Source: Chloroflexota bacterium (GTDB lineage: Bacteria; Chloroflexota; UBA11872). From it: a DNA stretch of 64,000 nt. Of the stretch, positions 63,664 through 64,000 are shown one piece after another. The notes below the pieces were generated by a model that saw only the letters and a list, made by a program, of their open reading frames with translations, had not been told where the DNA came from and did no database searches. Where the stretch lies: positions 1 to 64,000 of the forward strand of contig JAPOWQ010000074.1 in the NCBI GenBank assembly GCA_026707585.1, read 5' to 3'. The translations under genes and the position numbers were made by a program. Position 1 is the first letter of the stretch, and each line of letters begins with the position of its first letter.

Positions 63664-63909
63664 ATGGCCTCGACTGAAGACCGCCTCAGAACTCTCGTTG
63701 CCGAAAACCTTGAAGTGGACGGTCAGCCCGTGAACGTGCCGGCCGACTTGAACGTCAGCCTCACCGACGCCGGTGTTCCCTCCATGGACTTCGTTGCGTT
63801 CGCGAAGGTGATCGTGCGGGAGTTTGACGTCCCGCTGACCCCGGACGAATGCGCGGACTTCAGCACCCTGAAGGACTTGACCGCGTACATCGACTCGCAA
63901 GCCGCCTAG
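63664..63909 (+). CDS. Free-standing acyl carrier protein
   Basis: Encodes 81 residues, normal ACP length. The pattern is a four-helix ACP: helix 1 EDRLRTLVAENLEV, then DLNVSLTDAGVPSMDFVAFA, where Ser40 in PSMD is the predicted phosphopantetheine attachment site. The usual DSL triplet is PSM here, as in some specialised discrete ACPs. Helix 2/3 VIVREFDVPLTPDECADFST and helix 4 LKDLTAYIDSQAA follow. It lies 317 nt downstream of the PKS on the same strand and would supply the carrier that the terminal KS2 lacks, or load or offload the chain. No phosphopantetheinyl transferase is in the window. Confidence 0.88.
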   Translation: MASTEDRLRTLVAENLEVDGQPVNVPADLNVSLTDAGVPSMDFVAFAKVIVREFDVPLTPDECADFSTLKDLTAYIDSQAA

Positions 63910-63919
63910 CCACATAATC

Positions 63920-63994
63920 CTGCGAGGGCCTTCGACTCTCGCTAATGTCGAGCCGGCGAAGGAGCGCGAACGAACACCATGTGCTCCCTCGCAG
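63920..63994. repeat. 9-bp inverted repeat downstream of the ACP gene
   Basis: CTGCGAGGG (63920-63928) is perfectly complementary to CCCTCGCAG (63986-63994), 57 nt apart. It could close a long stem-loop past the ACP stop; no T-run is visible before the window ends. Confidence 0.45.
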
Positions 63995-64000
63995 CCGGGT

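Overview
The window is a 64 kb stretch of a high-GC bacterial chromosome. Three things make a free-living or sponge-associated Chloroflexota-type bacterium my best guess: several kinase-regulator proteins built as GAF/PAS/kinase/receiver/winged-helix fusions, a decayed DUF2723 membrane glycosyltransferase, and a reducing mono-modular PKS resembling those of sponge symbionts. This is inference; no rRNA or other taxonomic marker is present. Many genes carry single-base frameshifts, so either the assembly has indel errors or the left third is truly decaying.

Left third (1-16.6 kb), accessory DNA. It opens with a partial NYN-domain nuclease, then small or broken genes (a Cys-containing protein with an in-frame TGA, a frameshifted lipoprotein, a two-helix membrane protein with a good terminator, and remnants of an FN3 protein and a response regulator). 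A lower-GC minus-strand island follows (about 4.4-9.6 kb) with five consecutive unfamiliar genes, two of which carry HEPN-type R-x4-H motifs. After a decayed membrane-anchored trypsin-like protease come two ~140-nt direct repeats (11.04 and 16.44 kb). They bracket a 5.3 kb cassette: a secreted RCC1 double-propeller protein and a two-gene operon of PD-(D/E)xK nuclease-like proteins. The right repeat is joined to the 3' half of a tRNA-Leu(GAG), as expected of an attachment site.

Middle (16.7-50 kb). A broken DUF2723 gene precedes a 26.4 kb reading frame on the minus strand. It is split in two only by one extra base in a C6 run at 29877-29882; repaired, it would encode a secreted protein of about 8,814 residues made of Calx-beta-like repeats, two FN3 domains, a SwmB-like domain and Ig-like repeats. 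Across an AT-rich divergent intergenic region lies a hybrid sensor/regulator whose kinase motifs are damaged. A DegV protein and a NarL-type two-component pair follow, in lower-GC DNA.

Right part (50-64 kb). Two kb without supportable genes lead to a decayed tyrosine recombinase next to a second, degenerate tRNA-Leu(GAG) 3' half, so this is an old integration site. Then comes a 3,447-residue type I PKS (KS-AT-DH-cMT-ER-KR-ACP-KS-AT) whose last AT has lost its nucleophile and its ferredoxin-like subdomain. A free-standing ACP gene follows 0.3 kb downstream. Together they look like a fully reducing, C-methylating synthase for a branched acyl chain.
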